A stretch of 64,000 nt of DNA from Callosobruchus maculatus (lineage: Eukaryota > Arthropoda > Insecta > Coleoptera > Chrysomelidae). Both the position numbers and the translations under genes were made by a program. This document shows positions 32,667 through 43,360 of this stretch, piece after piece. The notes below the pieces were generated by a model. That model did not search any database and was not told the origin of the DNA. It saw only the letters and a list, made by a program, of their open reading frames with translations. Every line of letters starts with the position of its first letter. The stretch's first letter is position 1. The stretch spans positions 1 through 64,000 of the forward strand of contig CATOUR010000049.1 of NCBI GenBank assembly GCA_951848785.1, written 5' to 3'.

Positions 32667-32890
32667 ATGTTTTTTAACCCCTTCCTGAACGATCCGCGAA
32701 TGGAGTCAATCTTCCTTTTCACTGAATCTGTATTTTCAGAGGGATCTATAACTCCATTTTTTCAACAGTTCTCCGTAGGCCTTTTTTTCTTGTCTCTGTC
32801 TGCATACTCAGCGGATTTGACTTTCCAGAGACACGGAAAACTCCTATACATGTGCATGAATTCCATCATAAATTGTTTGCTATTTTGCCG
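32664..32890 (-). pseudogene. MADF-domain protein remnant of Harbinger
   Basis: Minus strand: FMMEFMHMYRSFPCLWKVKS, AEYADRDKKK, a frameshift near 32780, then DPSENTDSVKRKIDSIRGSF RKGL in a second frame. It matches a MADF fold (Myb/SANT-like in ADF-1): an F..E....P.LW start, the Y.D+.K+ helix and the final K.+I..LR..F+.. helix. In Harbinger elements this second protein binds DNA and helps import the transposase into the nucleus. Broken by a frameshift and truncated. Confidence 0.65.
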
Positions 32891-33162
32891 TGTATTTTTG
32901 ATAGGTGTCGCTAACCCTAGATACGCTTACTCGAAGGCAACCAGAGCGACACTGCAAAATCCCGTCGTGATTGCACGATGAACGGCCACACATGTACCGA
33001 GTTGCATGATGGCGTTCGAAACCGACGAGTAAAATCAAGCTCGGACGGATTTTTTGGAAAGACGGTCGACGGTTTTTCGGCACACACGGACCGGAATCAG
33101 TGTGATCGGTTGGCACGTCGTGGAAACCTGATGAAAAAAAACGGTGTCTGTGGGGCCCTTAA

Positions 33163-33545
33163 GGGGCTTTTTCAGTCATCTTTGTGTCTTCGAATAGGAT
33201 TTTATGGCCTGTGATAATATGATGTCTCAATCTGAAGTAAATTTGAGCCTTAATGAATCTGTAATAGTGAAGCATTATGAGCATAGTTGAAAAACTCGTG
33301 GAGATACGATGTTTCTTCAAATATTTTAGTGACGGCAAGAATATACTGCGTTTTTGATACTAAAAATGGTCAATATTATCAAGCCGTCATCTCACTTACC
33401 TCGCCCTTGTCTTCAGAATCAGCTTCGTAAATATTATCGAGCTAGAAGCTGGCTCGACGTTAATTTATGGGTTGAAACGCAGAAGCAAAATAGCAAAGTA
33501 AGAGCAAAAATGGAAACTTCTGAGTAACTAATTAAGTGAGCTTCT
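33163..33545. other. No recognised gene; possible 3' UTR
   Basis: AT-rich. If the candidate terminal exon at 33546-33605 is real, this would hold its 3' UTR on the minus strand. No clear polyadenylation signal stands out. Confidence 0.3.
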
Positions 33546-33605
33546 TTACGGAGGCACCGCGGCATCAGCCACCGGAGGATCGCCCGCGGGACTCAACTGC
33601 GACTG
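33546..33605 (-). CDS. Candidate terminal exon of a host gene
   Basis: On the minus strand a pyrimidine-rich tract ends in TTTTCTTTCAG, a good splice acceptor (33606-33616). It is followed by 19 sense codons with high GC, reading QSQLSPAGDPPVADAAVPP, and a TAA stop. The sharp composition switch at the acceptor and GC-rich third positions differ from the surrounding DNA. The rest of the gene would lie upstream (higher coordinates) beyond the hAT insertion. I do not recognise the protein, and so short a stretch could be chance. Confidence 0.35.
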   Translation of the reverse strand, partial: QSQLSPAGDPPVADAAVPP

Positions 33606-33662
33606 CTGAAAGAAAATTCAATCGTTTGAAGGGAAGTGCTTACTGGGAAAGCTGCTGACGTC

Positions 33663-34398
33663 CGGTGATGTTAACACTCCAAACGTACTTTTCCCTATGC
33701 CAACTTGAAAATTTCCCTACATTTCCCTACGTAACTGTTTCTGTGTTTTTTATAAATGTTTTGTCGTTTTGTGTATGACTTACCAACAACCACAGACACA
33801 CAGAGCGATGACAAATGAAGAGTTGTACACTATTTGCTAACAAAATCCGCTAGAAAAATGGCCGTCCCGTGTCTAAGCACGTTCTAGGCTATGGTCTTTC
33901 TTTCCATTTGTAAATATACCGCCGACCGCCTAGACGGCCATTTTTTTGGCGGACTTATTCTCCAATACATTTCTACGACTGTTGTACAAAAAATGGTGTT
34001 GAGGCCTATTGCATTTTTTGCACCACTAGGTTTCTGAATACCATATTATTTTTGATCTGCTAATAATAACAAAGATAATTTATTAAAATACATATATTAC
34101 AAAAAACAAGGTAATATTCTCACTCACATTCTCTCAAGCACAGAATCTCATGAGCCGCGAGCACACAGAACTAAAAACTACTTTGACATTTGCCCCTTCA
34201 CTAATTTCAAGTTCTGTGCATTGAATCCAAAAGGAAGGGTTCGCGTTAGTTGAGACGGTGTTGTGCGTTGTACCCTGAAGATAAAAATTTCCCTACAAAA
34301 TAGAATTTCTCAAATTTCTGTCCCTTTTTCCCTATCATCTGTTTTTAAGACGATTTTTCCCTACGAATAGGGAATTTCCCTACGAGTTAACATCACTG
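33663..34398. mobile_element. hAT-type MITE
   Basis: A 736-bp element flanked by the 8-bp duplication CTGACGTC (33655-33662 and 34399-34406). Its ends CGGTGATGTTAAC and the complement of CAGTGATGTTAAC fit hAT termini (CAGTG..G). TTTCCCTA words recur near both ends as subterminal repeats. No transposase frame. If the nearby candidate exon is real, the element lies in its upstream intron. Confidence 0.85.
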
Positions 34399-34406
34399 CT
34401 GACGTC

Positions 34407-34619
34407 GATCTAATGAAGTTATTCAATAGGATACCGGATGTCCCTGATTTTATTACCATTCACCTTGATTATTTGAGGACTGCCTTGGAGGTGAAGCGTC
34501 GTCTCAGCTCTTTTAGTGGAGGGGTATTAGGCAACAGTAATGAGGGTATTATGAATAAATATGCTAGCTCATCATCAAGGCAATTAGGCAAGAAATTAGA
34601 CTGGTATAATACTTCCTTT
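34407..34619. other. Open frame of unknown nature
   Basis: A plus-strand frame (34413-34682, 89 codons) starts MKLFNRIPDVPDFITIHLDY and runs into LINE sequence. Its first half matches nothing I recognise; it may be older host sequence or a retrotransposon linker. Confidence 0.3.
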
Positions 34620-35460
34620 CTCAGGCATCTGTCCTATTTCCTGCACTGTTTCTGCTGTACATCAACGAGCTGCTGGAAATAGCATCCAATCCAATGTGTA
34701 GCTTTGCAGACGACAGTACATTAATCGTCGGTGACAGAAATATGCCTCACAGATCAACGGAGATACCGAAACAATTGTCGAGTGGAGATTAGTAAATAAA
34801 GTACAGTTTAGCGTGCAGAAAAATCATACAACAACACTGATAAACAAGTCTCATGTTGGCTTACCAACTGTGGAAATCGAGGGTCACCCAATAGTTGAGT
34901 TAACTTCCGTCGAGCTTTTGGGGATCAAGATCAACAATAACATATCCTGACATGACCACGTCGTCAGTATTGCTAAAACAGCATGTCTGAAGCTTGGAGT
35001 TTTGTTGCGCTCTAGGAAGCTGTATACACCAGAGCTGCTCTAGAAGGCACAGTTCCGACCATCGATGGAGTAGTGCTCCCATGTGTGGGGATGCGCTCCG
35101 AAGCACTCTATAAAGCTTCTGGGCACTATCCAGAAGAGAGCAATTGAACGCCTAACCTCACAAAGGACCTCCATAGCCTAGAACATCGAAAGAAGGGTGG
35201 CTGACCTCTCCATATTTCAGAGATTATATCACGGAAGATGTTCGAGTGAGCTCTCCCAGATAAAAATACCAAAAGCCGTCCGAACGAGAAACACTAGAGA
35301 GGTTCTGCAAGAGCATCCTTACCAGGTCGAGGTCTCTACTCCCCAAACCAGTCTCATTCAGCATACCTTCTTTTGGAGAACTTCGATGCCGTGGAATAAG
35401 CTGCCGAGGAATTTGTTTCCCGAAAGTTACAACCTGTAGCATTCCAAATCGGACATGAAC
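34620..35460 (+). pseudogene. CR1-group LINE (family A), best copy
   Basis: Plus strand from just after RT block B to near the C-terminus: ALFLLYINELLEIASNP, SFADDSTLIVGD (block C, both Asp present), LLGIKINNNIS (block E), SIAKTACLKLGVLLRSRKLY, ECSHVWG-type segment CSHVWGCAPKHS, RRVADLSIFQRLYHGRCSSE, RNTREVLQEHPYQVEVSTP and FFWRTSMPWNKLPRNLF. About five stops and two frameshifts break it. It serves as the reference for the other family A pieces at 5845, 20695, 21426, 35620, 38108 and 60690. Confidence 0.85.
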
Positions 35461-35619
35461 TGATACTTATCCTGCTGCCTCTAATTGGTAGGCAACAGGT
35501 CAATACTCCCTGGACAACCAGGCTTACAAGGAACGGGCGAAAGCCTAGCTAGAGGGTTAACTACAGGCAAGCTAACATTTTCACAGTAAGTACTGACAAA
35601 AACCATCCACTATTACTTT

Positions 35620-36845
35620 TGAACAAAGGCAGAGGATGCCAAGACTTCCCTTCCAGCATTCCTTCATTTGGAGAACTTCGAGGCTGCGGCATGAGCTGCC
35701 GGGGAATCTGTCTCCCGACGGCTACAACCAGCATCGTTTTAAATAATCTATCGTGCATCTATACTTCTCCTCTCGCAGCGCTTCTACAGGGTGTCCTTTT
35801 ATTGTGTAATTCTTCGATATCTCGCAAGGTATACCTGATAGAAGAAAATGTCAAATATAATAGTTATTTGGTTACTTAAGACGCATATTCTAAAAATGTT
35901 TTGAAATAAACAGGGTATTACGCGAAAGTAGGATAGTGATCAACTTGATTTTTTTATATGGAACTATAACTTTTTCTTAAATTCTTTTAGTTTCCATCAT
36001 TAATCTCTATTAAACCCTAAAATATTTTTGGGATCGGTTGCGCCGTTGTTAAGTTATAATTTATTTTCTATTAATTTCCGGATTTGCAAGGCCGCAAGTA
36101 ATACGCCCAAATTGATATATTCCTTTAATTTTTCTCAATAATATTATAGAGCAAGTTACACGGATATTGAGTGGATATTATTTTGGATGTTACCAGCAAT
36201 TTGTATCTACAGGGTGTTTTTGGCAGAATTTTAAATTACGGCAACTTGAAGGTCATTTTACTTTGTTTTTTTAATGTAACACCGTGTATGTTTTATTTTA
36301 AATCGAAATACGTACTAATACCCTATCTTTTCTTGTTATATATTTTTTCGCGTTTGCGGCATTGCCAAGTTATAAATTATTTTTCCAAATTTTTGATCAA
36401 ATATCCCCGATTTTAATTTATTTTAAATAGAATTCTCTACTTATTTTTATTGCAATGAATTGCGCATGTCGCATTACGTAAGATCTCATAGTTTCAAAAT
36501 TACTGAGATACGGAAACACCGCTTTTTCAGCAAACAGTACCGGAACGCTTAAATATTTCCAAAACTGCCACAGCTGGAACGGTGAAGTTCAATACTTGGC
36601 GGTTTTTGAACATACAGAATTCAAAAATGGAAACATCAGTGTTGTCAGATCCTACTTTCCCGCAACACCCTGTATATTTCAAAATATTTTTAGAATATGC
36701 GCCTTAAGTAACCAAATAACTTTTGTATTTGACATTTTCTTCTATCTGGTATACCTTGCGAGATATCGAAGTATTACACACTAAATGGACACCCTGTATA
36801 GTGCCATAGGCTTCCAGCCTTAGTTGGCGGCTGACCATAAAAAAC
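35620..36845 (+). pseudogene. CR1-group LINE (family A) 3' end split by a palindrome
   Basis: 35620-35786 encodes the final part (QHSFIWRTSRLRHELPGNL) and 36797-36845 gives the 3' end with the GGCTGACCATAAAAAA box. The 1.0-kb palindromic element at 35787-36796 interrupts it. The first 150 bases after the 34620 copy do not match, so this is probably a separate insertion. Confidence 0.75.
35787..36796. repeat. Palindrome with CAGGGTG boxes (copy 2, deleted)
   Basis: Same family as 21469-23283: ends CAGGGTGTCC and GGACACCCTG, TA on both sides (35785-35786 and 36797-36798). The left arm is nearly complete (through the ATTTCCAAAACTGCCACAGC region near 36560). The right arm keeps only its last 150 bp, joined at a CCTACTTTCCCGCAACACCC junction near 36650. 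It inserted in a CR1 family A copy, like copy 1. Confidence 0.85.
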
Positions 36846-37930
36846 AATATGGCAGCCATTCATGGGAAATATAGAAGACTAAAATTGGGCAGAACAAGCT
36901 TGGACACATGCATGGAGTGAACGGCCACGTTAGTAGGAACCAGCTGTTTCTGAAAAGTAAAGTTCCAACTTTGAAAAGACTCAATATTTTTCTTATATGA
37001 CATATTAACGCTTTATATTCTTCCAAAAGGTAATTTTTTTAATGCGTTAAATATTATCTTTCTCTTTTATTTTTATTTTTTTCAATGATACCTGAATTAA
37101 GGTATAGGTAGTTATTATGCCTCAAATTCTTCACTACAGTAGTTATGACTGAGCTACTGTGAGATGTCGAAGAATTACGGAGGCATATTTCCACTGGCTA
37201 ATAAACTAACGATGCAACAATGCCACAATCAAGGTGGGCACAGGAACAGGAACGGAAGTACAATGGGAAGCCATTGAAGCGAGAAAAGTTCCAGCCCACT
37301 GGCTGCAGAGTTACATTATAAAAAAATCTAAATCTCCTGGGCTGTTTTCTTTACCGAACATGAACCCACGCCATCGTTGCATGCCTTGTATTTTGTATCC
37401 TCACATGGATATTTTGGGTAGGAAAAAAATGCATCTATATCTAAATTACTTTCACATCCCGCGGATACCAGAGAAAATGAAAAAGCAACGGCTGAGCATT
37501 TCGCAGCTGCCGGGTATTCACGTAACTGTTCATCCTTTTTGCTCTCTCTCTCTCTTTCTATTACATATGGCATCGACAGCAGGGCGAAAAAGGCAAAAGG
37601 AAAATACCTACCTCTTCGTTTCACATTATAACAGAGTCTCTCGTACATAATCTAGAGATACTTCAAAACAGCTGTTGGCAAGATTTAAAGTCTGGGATAT
37701 AGAGAACGAGCCGAGCTCCAGAATGTCGTCTGAATAAAGTTGCCTGTCTATATGTTAGTTGTGGAAGAGTTTTCGGAAAGGGACCATTGGCGGAGAACTG
37801 TACTCGCAAATGAAGTCCGCACACTTCATACAAAAAAAGAGATGTTGGCACAGCTTGACAAGACCATGTCTTACATGTAACACTTGACGCTATCTTGTTT
37901 ACCTATGTCCTCCTCCAAAAAACCGTACAT
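36846..37930. other. No recognised gene
   Basis: Overlapping frames at 37234-37650 (138 codons plus, 106 minus) lack domains I know. A short CT run lies at 37543-37556. Nothing else stands out. Confidence 0.4.
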
Positions 37931-37934
37931 GTAA

Positions 37935-39300
37935 AAACCAAAAATGACTCTTTATCGATCCAAAAACTATGATACCTATTGCAAATGTGGCGAGAGACTA
38001 GTTCGTTGTGTACAGATACCCCTCAGAAGACCACACCCCCAGTTCATGCCTCCTCTAAACGGGGTCGGATTGTAGGCCAACGAGAACGTGGTGATTCTTT
38101 CATTGCAATTTTTTATGGTCAGTCTCACGCAAAGGCTGAGAGGCTATGACGCTGTAGAAGCGTTGCGAGAGGACAAGTGTCTGTGCCTGTTAGATTTGAA
38201 ACACTGCAGGTTGTAGCCGTCGGGAAACAAATTCTCCCGCAGGTCATTCCACATCGTCGAAGTTCTCCAAAAGAAGGAATGCTGGAGGAGACTGGTTCAG
38301 GGAGTAGGGACCTCGACTTGGTAAAGATGATCTCGGAGAGCCTCTCTAGTGTTCCCCGTTGGGACGGCCTTCGGTGTTTTTATCTAGGAGACCTCACTCG
38401 AAGATTTGCCGTGATAGAATCCGTAAAACAGAGACAGGTGAGCCACTCTTCTTCGCTGTTTCAGACTGTGGAGGTCCATTGTGATGCTAGGCGTATCGAT
38501 TAGTCTAACTGCTCTCTACTGGATAGTATCCAGAAGCTTTCGTGCGTGGGAGTGCTTCCCCACACATGGGAGTAATACTCCAATGATGGTCGGATCTGTT
38601 TCCTTGTAGAGCAGCAGTAGTTGCTATGGTGTATACAGCTTTCTACAGCTGAACAAAACTCCAAGATTCTGGAATGTCGCTTTAGCAATACTGACGACGC
38701 GACGTGGTCGTGCCAGGACATGTTATTTTGATGTTGATCTCCAGAAGGTGACTCGACTGTGATGTGTGACCCTCCATTCCCATAGTTGGTAAGCCAACGT
38801 GGGGCTTCTTTATCAGTGTTCTTGCCTGAGTTTTCTGTACGTTAAACTATACTTACTAATAATACCCACTTGGCAATTGTAACTATGGGGCATAGCGTGG
38901 CTACAGTCTGCAGTTGTAGCAGCATGGCGCGATTGGATTGAAGAAGGGCGAATACAGCGAGCTAGACGTTCTGACGCACGTATAGGAGAATGCAGACCGA
39001 CAAGATCATCATCTGTGACTACTTGGAATGCAGCTATAGGGAGGTCCCTTCGAATTCACACAATGTACGACAGATTCCGTGAAATGAGCTTCAGATTATA
39101 TCGTTCGCATATAGTGCTTCCACTCACGGTAGATCATGACTCAGACGGCCTTCTCCGACTAGTGAATGTTTTATCTATGGCACACGATGGACAACGACGA
39201 CGACACCGTCCTATTGGTTTGATGTTTTGGGCTGCCACTGCATTTAATAGCAAGTTCAGCAGTTGCCGTTCCAGATGTTAGAAGCCTCGACGAGGACGTC
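37935..39300 (+). pseudogene. Tc1-type transposase pseudogene (copy B), split by a LINE
   Basis: Same family as 14161-15275. 37935-38107 covers the leader and first codons, through AACGGGGTCGGATT and CCAACGAGAACGTGG. After a 0.77-kb LINE insertion (38108-38872) the helix-turn-helix part resumes (38881, ATGGGGCATAGCGTGG). Degraded central pieces reach VLPLT (39110) and PIGLMFWAATAFNSK (39210-39255). Much of the catalytic domain is deleted. Confidence 0.8.
38108..38872 (-). pseudogene. CR1-group LINE (family A) inserted in Tc1
   Basis: Minus strand, from the linker after the RT core (about 38870) to the TATGGTCAGTC 3' end box at 38115. Encodes decayed C-terminal pieces such as QIRPSLEYYSHVWGSTPTHE, and a HTLLEEHSFFWRTS-like region. 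The flanks GCAATT on both sides (38099-38105 region and 38874-38880 region) may be the target duplication. Several frameshifts. Confidence 0.8.
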
Positions 39301-39419
39301 GATGAGATTCCTACAGGAAGCTGGGATCAATCCTCCGACCAAGGTGGACAAACTGGAATATGCTGTGAAAGGAGCTTAGGAGGCTGCACTTCTAGAGTTC
39401 TCTCTCTCTCACACACTTC

Positions 39420-39635
39420 TAGAGGTGACTTGATACCATAACCAGTTGCTCCCCAAACCATCACGTCAACAACGTGGTGTATAAATGACGTTCAACCGCG
39501 TACTGCATATAGCGTATTTGGCCATGCCATCTCATTACTATATGGTGGCCGTTATCTAAATCAATGTGAAGCGAGATTCATCAGAAAAGACGGCCCTCTG
39601 TGATTCCACAATCTACTGCAGCTTTTCAGTATACC
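39420..39635 (-). pseudogene. Second Tc1-type transposase fragment
   Basis: Minus strand, in two frames: QRAVFSDESRFTLI (first catalytic Asp) and, after a shift, MRWHGQIRYMQYAVER-like and VMVWGATGYGIKSP segments. This is a different Tc1 subfamily from copies A-C. The P-like element at 39636 truncates it. Confidence 0.65.
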
Positions 39636-40454
39636 CATGGCCGACTTTACTCACTAGGCCAGGGCATTGAAATATGGCAACACTGAATCGGGGTCCGAGC
39701 TTTTATTTGTTGTTAAGTCATTAGTGTAATCGTCCAGAGCAAAAAATAAGATTGGAAGGTGATTGTTAATGTGTTTCTAATTATTTACCTGCATAAACGA
39801 AACTATAAAGATAAAAAGATGCCTGAAAAGTGTGTAGTACGAGGTTGCACTAGCAATTGTGCTTCCAATAAAGGACATAAGCAGAAGTGGGTGAACGGTA
39901 TTCCTCGTATGGGCTGGTTATATTTATAAGAATAAAGACAATACTTTACAAGCATTTCAAAGGATAAGACCTATTTTAAAGCACAATGTGGTACCTACAA
40001 TGTTTTCTGAACCTCCCAAATATCACAGAAAAATACATTTAGTAGAACTCATCCGGGCATACATCTGGGCATACCTACGAAAAGATTTGATAGTGAAAGG
40101 GAGTCAATACCAGCAAGAATGACTTCACAGTGACCTAATAGTGAATTTTTCTAGCTCAAGTGTCAATTTACAAAGTAAATTGAGTGTTCATTCAAGTGGA
40201 AGTGGAAGTGGCGGCAGGAAACAGGTTGCGTTTATTTTTATTTTGTAGTGTTTGACTACGATAAACCAGACATCAGATGTAAGTGGTATTAGTAGTAGTA
40301 GTAGTTCTAAAAAGTATTTTTCTTAATTTATTAACCGAGATGAACTCTAATACATATAAAGTGTAATAATTATTCTGAAACTATAGGCCCACTATTTGAC
40401 AGCTAAGCCACGTTGCCACATCTAAGGCTCCGGCCTAGTGTAGAGTCGGCCATG
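39636..40454 (+). mobile_element. P-like element carrying a THAP-domain remnant
   Basis: Inverted termini start CATGGCCGACT and extend through a CACTAGGCC block to ATGTGGCAAC-type sequence about 50 bp in. GTATACC (39629-39635) and GTATATC (40455-40461) flank it, a 7-bp duplication with one mismatch, in keeping with P-superfamily 7-8 bp duplications. It holds only a THAP remnant, no transposase core. Confidence 0.7.
39820..40060 (+). pseudogene. THAP zinc-finger remnant
   Basis: Starts MPEKCVVRGCTSNCASNKGH with the first Cys pair of a C2CH THAP finger. After a frameshift it reads LQAFQRIRPILKHNVVPTMF followed by SEPPKYHRK; VVPTMF corresponds to the AVPTIF box that closes THAP domains. The finger's second Cys/His half is damaged. 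In P-type transposases this domain binds element ends. Confidence 0.65.
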
Positions 40455-40461
40455 GTATATC

Positions 40462-40920
40462 AGATTAGGCGTTGACGTCGGAGTTCATATATCTCATTAT
40501 ATATAGGAGCGTAGTTTTGATCGGATTAATTACAGGTTTTTCCAGTTTCCTAGATAATCACGGATCCATTGGATCAGTATTTTCCTTTGAAGGAATAGGC
40601 TTTTTGGGATCCTAATTCACAAGCTTCTCTAGCTTACTATTACTGCAATACATCGTCAAACCAGCTATGATATTTATATATTGGAGGAGTATATAAGGAA
40701 AATACAGTGACTTTGCCTGCAGAAGATCTGACATAGTCAAATAATCTCATATAAGGAAAGGGAAGGGATACCGTGCGCTTGTATGATGCTATATGAACCA
40801 GCTGTAACACAAAATGAACCGCTGTCAAAATTTTGGTGGAAAACGAATTACTCGGTACCTTAGCTTTTTTGTGACATTTGGCGTTTTTAAGACCAATCAT
40901 TGTAAAATATTGTGGTGTGC
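40462..40920. other. No recognised feature
   Basis: Short frames only, between a P-like element and a separate THAP exon. Confidence 0.4.
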
Positions 40921-40923
40921 ATA

Positions 40924-40994
40924 ATGGTAGAGTGTGCAGCTTACGGTTGTAAAAGCCACAATAGTAGGAAGGAGCTAGGAATCACTTTTCACAG
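40924..40994 (+). CDS. THAP-domain first exon with splice donor
   Basis: The frame MVECAAYGCKSHNSRKELGI TFHR has the conserved CAAYGC start and the GITFHRFP-type motif of THAP fingers, and the codon for the last Arg is split by a consensus donor, CAG|GTAAAT. In THAP genes and P-like transposases the first intron often falls here. No second exon is visible, because a mariner copy begins 88 bases downstream. It could belong to a P-like transposon remnant or a host THAP gene; the exon itself is undamaged. Confidence 0.55.
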
Positions 40995-41082
40995 GTAAAT
41001 TTGTGTTCATATTTTTTGGTGCATCCGAAGTTTATGCAAATATCTCGATATCTAGTTCAGAGATATATATGTATCCAAAATA

Positions 41083-42388
41083 AAGGGTGATTCAATGAGG
41101 GCTTCCACATTAAAATGATAAAAAAACTCGGAAAAATAGAAAAATATACAAACATTTTTGTTTGCCATTTTAGGTTAGGGTATTACAATTAGTTATGAAT
41201 GATGATGTCATGCAAATGACCTCCCGCGACTCATGTGGCATGACGTAATTCGTTTATTGAAATTTCCTATCACTTTTTGACACAATTCAGGCTCTATGCC
41301 GGCTATTTCGCATCTAATCTCCTGTTTCAATTGTGGAATAGTGTTTGGTTTATTTTTATACACTCTGCTCTTTAGATATCCCCAAAGAAGAAAATCTAGG
41401 AGAGCAAGATCACATGATCGCGGCGGCCAATTGATACCGCCGTTTCGTGAGATAATCCGACCTGGAAACTTGCCGCGCAGCAATTGCATCGTTTCTCTGG
41501 ATGTGTAACAAGTGGCGCCATCCTGTTGGAACCAAAAATCTCCAATGTCCATACCTTCCAACTGCTCCCAGAAAAAATCAGATATCATGTTTCGATAGCT
41601 AACACCATTAATGGTAACAGCATCCTCCGCATTATCCTCGAAAAAAAAAAGGGACAATGATTCCTCCGCACCAAAAGGAGCACCAAACAGTCACTTTTTG
41701 AGGATGCATTGCTTTTTCAACAATCTCTCTTGGATTTTCTAATCCCCAAATACAAGCATTGGGTTTGTTTACAAAGCCACCAACGTGACCAACGTGAAAA
41801 TGTGCCTTATCGCTAAAGATGATTTTCGATGCAAAATGAACCCCCTGTTCTCGTGTCCATTCTGCAAACACGCGGCGCTGTTGATGATCTCGAGGTTTCA
41901 ACTTCTGAGCTACTTGGGCTTTATATGGGTGTAGATTCAAGTCTTCTGTTAAAATTCGCTGTGTGGTTGAATACGTAAGGCCCACTTGCTGCGATCGATG
42001 ACGAATCGATGTATTTGGATCTTCGGATACACTTTCGCGAACAATGGCAATATTTTGATCTGACCGACCTGCACGAGCACGTTGAGGGACTTTTGAGGTT
42101 AGTTACAGATCCAGTTTGCTCGAATTTTTGAACCACATTCCAAATGGTCCTCTCAGAAGGTCGATTTTGCGCGCCTAAAAATTCACGTAGAGCCCGAAAT
42201 GCATTTTTTCTTGATCGACCATTTTTATAATAGTCTTGCACCATTTTTACACGTTGTTCAGTGTATATTGCTCCATGACTAATTTTGTTTATGCTTTGAG
42301 GTTATAAATCACATGATAATCAACAGATACAGTGGCGTTTCAAAAATATTTCAGATTGTAATGTGGAAACTCTTATTGAATCACCCTT
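41083..42388 (-). mobile_element. DD41D (rosa-like) mariner, nearly full length
   Basis: A 1306-bp element flanked by TA (41081-41082, 42389-42390). Inverted termini begin AAGGGTGATTCAAT and continue through TTCCACATTA, about 30 bp. One transposase gene on the minus strand fills it. Confidence 0.9.
41208..42244 (-). pseudogene. DD41D mariner transposase, frameshifted
   Basis: Three overlapping frames cover the gene end to end: 42244 (MVQDYYKNGRSRKNAFRALR, helix-turn-helix, ending in TGSVTNLKS), 41985 (GLTYSTTQRILTEDLNLHPY; first Asp in IIFSDKAHFHVGH) and 41657 (FWFQQDGATCYT, second Asp; SCDLALLDFLLWG, third Asp). Between the second and third Asp lie 41 residues, so DD41D. Two frameshifts (near 42085 and 41640, the latter in an A run) inactivate it. 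All three catalytic Asp codons survive. Such enzymes cut and paste at TA in the nucleus. Confidence 0.85.
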
Positions 42389-42390
42389 TA

Positions 42391-43360
42391 TAATTTCAAA
42401 TATACCACTAACATTCGAATCATAATATTTTTGAGCATGTAAAGTGTAAAAATATATTTTTAAGGCCTCTGATTACTTCTAACCTGTTCGAATTCGTTGG
42501 TTCTAGTCCTCACCTTAGCGGCTCTTAAACTTATCCCTAATACGCTCCTGTAAGCAGTAGCGTCTCAATAGCAGGTTATGTTTGGGCAAAATAAGTTTAT
42601 TCGCGAATTTTCTGCGGATGTTGTGAGACGAGCGGGGCTAAGGGTGGAATGGGGAAGGAGGCAAGGGCGGGTATGATTGATTGCCTTGTTAATGAAACGG
42701 AGGCTTCGGTGATTCTGCGTATTTTGCGCCCAGAATAAATATAAACCCTACCTGCGGTAGGGAACTGAACTCAGCTTAGAAAGTGTAGGCCTACAAGGTT
42801 TTATTATAAAATGAAAAAATCAAATATGCCATCCTAGGATTAGGAAACGGAGTTGTATTGAGCACGTATAATAGAAATCATAAAGGTATCTCCGTTTGTG
42901 GTCTGAAATAAAGCTATTTATTGTCGGTCCAAGAAATATAGTGACAGAAATAAATAGAAGCAGGCATATAAGGTTTTTGTAGGAAAACTCAAAGGAATTG
43001 ATAACCGTAGATAGAGAAACAGTTCTAAGAATATTGATTCTTGAAGGAATGTTTACAGACCGTCGATCTGGGACTAGACAGTACTATATCTACAAATCAT
43101 CTTTGTGTTATATGGTTTTGTTCTCAAACGATGAAATAGTTTTGCCAGTCATTAGGTTCATCACGTGATTCACGCAGTAATTGTGCGTGGGTAAAGTGTT
43201 GTATTCTTAGGAGTCATTTTCTCAACCATCTTGAATGCCGGATACCTATAAAACATTCCATTTTCTTCTTTATCGTCACAACATGCCAAAAAAGAGCTAG
43301 AGTAGTAATTTTTTCATGATCAATGTCACCCAGAGTGCATAAAAATGGGTACAAAAGGGG
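42391..43360. other. No recognised gene
   Basis: Mixed composition with a GC-rich patch at 42600-42710. No domain, terminal repeat or tandem structure before the satellite array begins. Confidence 0.4.

Larger units (their letters stand above)
32470..33159. mobile_element. PIF/Harbinger element with transposase start and MADF remnant
   Basis: A 690-bp element with long inverted termini (AGGGCCCCACAGACATCG on the left and the complement of AGGGCCCCACAGACACCG on the right, matching further through GACGTGCCAACCGAT). TAA flanks both ends (32467-32469, 33160-33162). Inside are the first codons of a Harbinger transposase on the plus strand (32604) and a MADF-domain remnant on the minus strand. That is the two-gene layout of Harbinger elements, collapsed by internal deletion. 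Confidence 0.85.

Noticed and set aside
37234..37650. 138-codon plus-strand frame as a gene
   Set aside because: Equally long frame on the opposite strand, no domain, and no support from codon pattern or repeats.
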